Positions 5,874-6,142 of a stretch of DNA of 6,142 nt are shown here, piece by piece; position 1 is the stretch's first letter, and every line of letters begins with the position of its first letter. Below the pieces are notes generated by a model. That model saw nothing but the letters and a program-made list of their open reading frames with translations, was not told where the DNA came from and made no database searches. Both the position numbers and the translations under genes were made by a program. This DNA comes from JAABRU01 sp050180235 (GTDB taxonomy: Bacteria; Desulfobacterota; Desulfobacteria; Desulfobacterales; Desulfococcaceae): contig JBFXEJ010000181.1 of NCBI GenBank assembly GCA_050180235.1, positions 1-6,142 on the forward strand, written 5' to 3'.

Positions 5874-6142
5874 TTTAGCCTCCTGAAACATGGGGTTGTT
5901 CTGAACCAGTTCCCTGAATTCCCTTTCCTCTTCCGGTCTGAGCTGCAGACTCTGATCGATCAGGGAATACAGCACCGACCGCTTCGGCCCCTGCGGTACT
6001 TTGGCGATGCCGTTCACGGCTTTGGCCTTTATCAGGGGTCTGTCCTTTTTCGGATAATCCGTCAGGGGCAGATACGCGGCTGCCAGCGGGTTTTCAGCCA
6101 TTTTTTTCTCAAATTCCGCTGCCGGGATATGCTTCAGTTTGA
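5652..6142 (-). CDS. Rpn-family (YhgA-like) recombination-promoting nuclease/putative transposase, C-terminal part
   Basis: The frame is open to the window edge, so only the last 162 residues are seen. The first ATG, at 6101, is internal: the codons before it (reading KLKHIPAAEFEKK) continue the protein. Rpn proteins are PD-(D/E)XK endonucleases linked to RecA-independent recombination and, more recently, to anti-phage toxin activity; the nuclease core would lie upstream of this segment. What is visible matches the family's tail: a linker with LRPEEEREFRELVQNNP, the EKGIEKGIEKG repeat typical of this group, and a short helical end (KEQISEITGLDRKKLDELEKRL). An internal start at 5873 may yield a separate small protein. 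A strong terminator follows. The family call rests on the tail alone, so whether the nuclease is intact is unknown. Confidence 0.75.
   Translation of the reverse strand, partial: KLKHIPAAEFEKKMAENPLAAAYLPLTDYPKKDRPLIKAKAVNGIAKVPQGPKRSVLYSLIDQSLQLRPEEEREFRELVQNNPMFQEAKMLQSIEEVGIEKGIEKGIEKGILIGLEKGEQKKAEETAVKMLLSQWLNKEQISEITGLDRKKLDELEKRLKTS
5808..5855 (-). repeat. Four 12-bp in-frame tandem repeats coding EVGI/EKGI
   Basis: Units at 5808-5819, 5820-5831, 5832-5843 and 5844-5855 follow the plus-strand pattern aatgcctttttc with a few substitutions. On the coding strand they give EVGI-EKGI-EKGI-EKGI. Copy-number change by slippage would keep the frame and alter only the linker length of both the long and the internal product. 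Confidence 0.85.
5879..5884 (-). promoter_or_regulatory. Internal Shine-Dalgarno sequence inside the Rpn gene
   Basis: AGGAGG on the minus strand, 5 nt before the in-frame ATG at 5873. It is the main evidence for the nested small protein. Confidence 0.55.

Noticed and set aside
6099..6101. ATG at 6101 as the true start of the Rpn-family protein
   Set aside because: The same frame stays open to the window edge with protein-like sequence (KLKHIPAAEFEKK), and only a weak SD-like GAG precedes this ATG, so the gene begins outside the window.

Overview
The window looks like accessory chromosomal sequence from a Gram-negative, probably Desulfobacterota-type bacterium (Desulfonema-like). This is inferred from three things: a long exported protein built from DUF1566/Lcl-C modules, TSP3-type calcium repeats and a dockerin-like tail; an Rpn (YhgA-like) gene; and dispersed intergenic repeats of the 'GTCTGAACCGGGATTTGCAGGATT' and 'CACAGAGAACACAGAG' kinds. 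The assignment is by resemblance only; no ribosomal or housekeeping gene is present.

Layout, left to right. 1-169 is AT-rich DNA with no gene. 170-235 holds an inverted copy of an intergenic repeat family. 243-272 is a perfect 30-bp palindrome just past the stop of the main gene. 282-5105 (minus strand) is one intact gene for a 1607-residue secreted multidomain protein: signal peptide, two tandem DUF1566 (C-type-lectin-like) domains, four beta-sandwich segments, a carboxypeptidase-regulatory-like domain, an LCAT/lipase-type alpha/beta hydrolase with a complete candidate Ser995-Asp1211-His1235 triad, a beta domain, FN3, TSP3-like repeats and a dockerin-like end. 5106-5651 is intergenic: a good ribosome binding site, direct copies of the same repeat family seen at 170-235, an inverted array of the 'CACAGAGAACACAGAG' repeat, and a strong intrinsic terminator belonging to the upstream gene. 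5652-6142 (minus strand) is the C-terminal part of an Rpn-family nuclease/putative transposase whose 5' end lies outside the window.

The two genes point the same way but are separated by 546 bp and a terminator, so they are probably independent transcription units. The large protein probably acts at the cell surface or outside the cell, with lectin-like modules for binding, a lipase/esterase core for catalysis and calcium-stabilised C-terminal modules.

Two observations deserve most attention. First, the Rpn gene has an in-frame internal ATG (5873) behind a perfect AGGAGG at 5-nt spacing, which would yield a 73-residue C-terminal product. This matches the known arrangement in which Rpn toxins carry an intragenic antitoxin (RpnS). 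Second, the ends of both DUF1566 domains resemble the variable regions of diversity-generating retroelement targets, although no reverse transcriptase or template repeat lies in the window.
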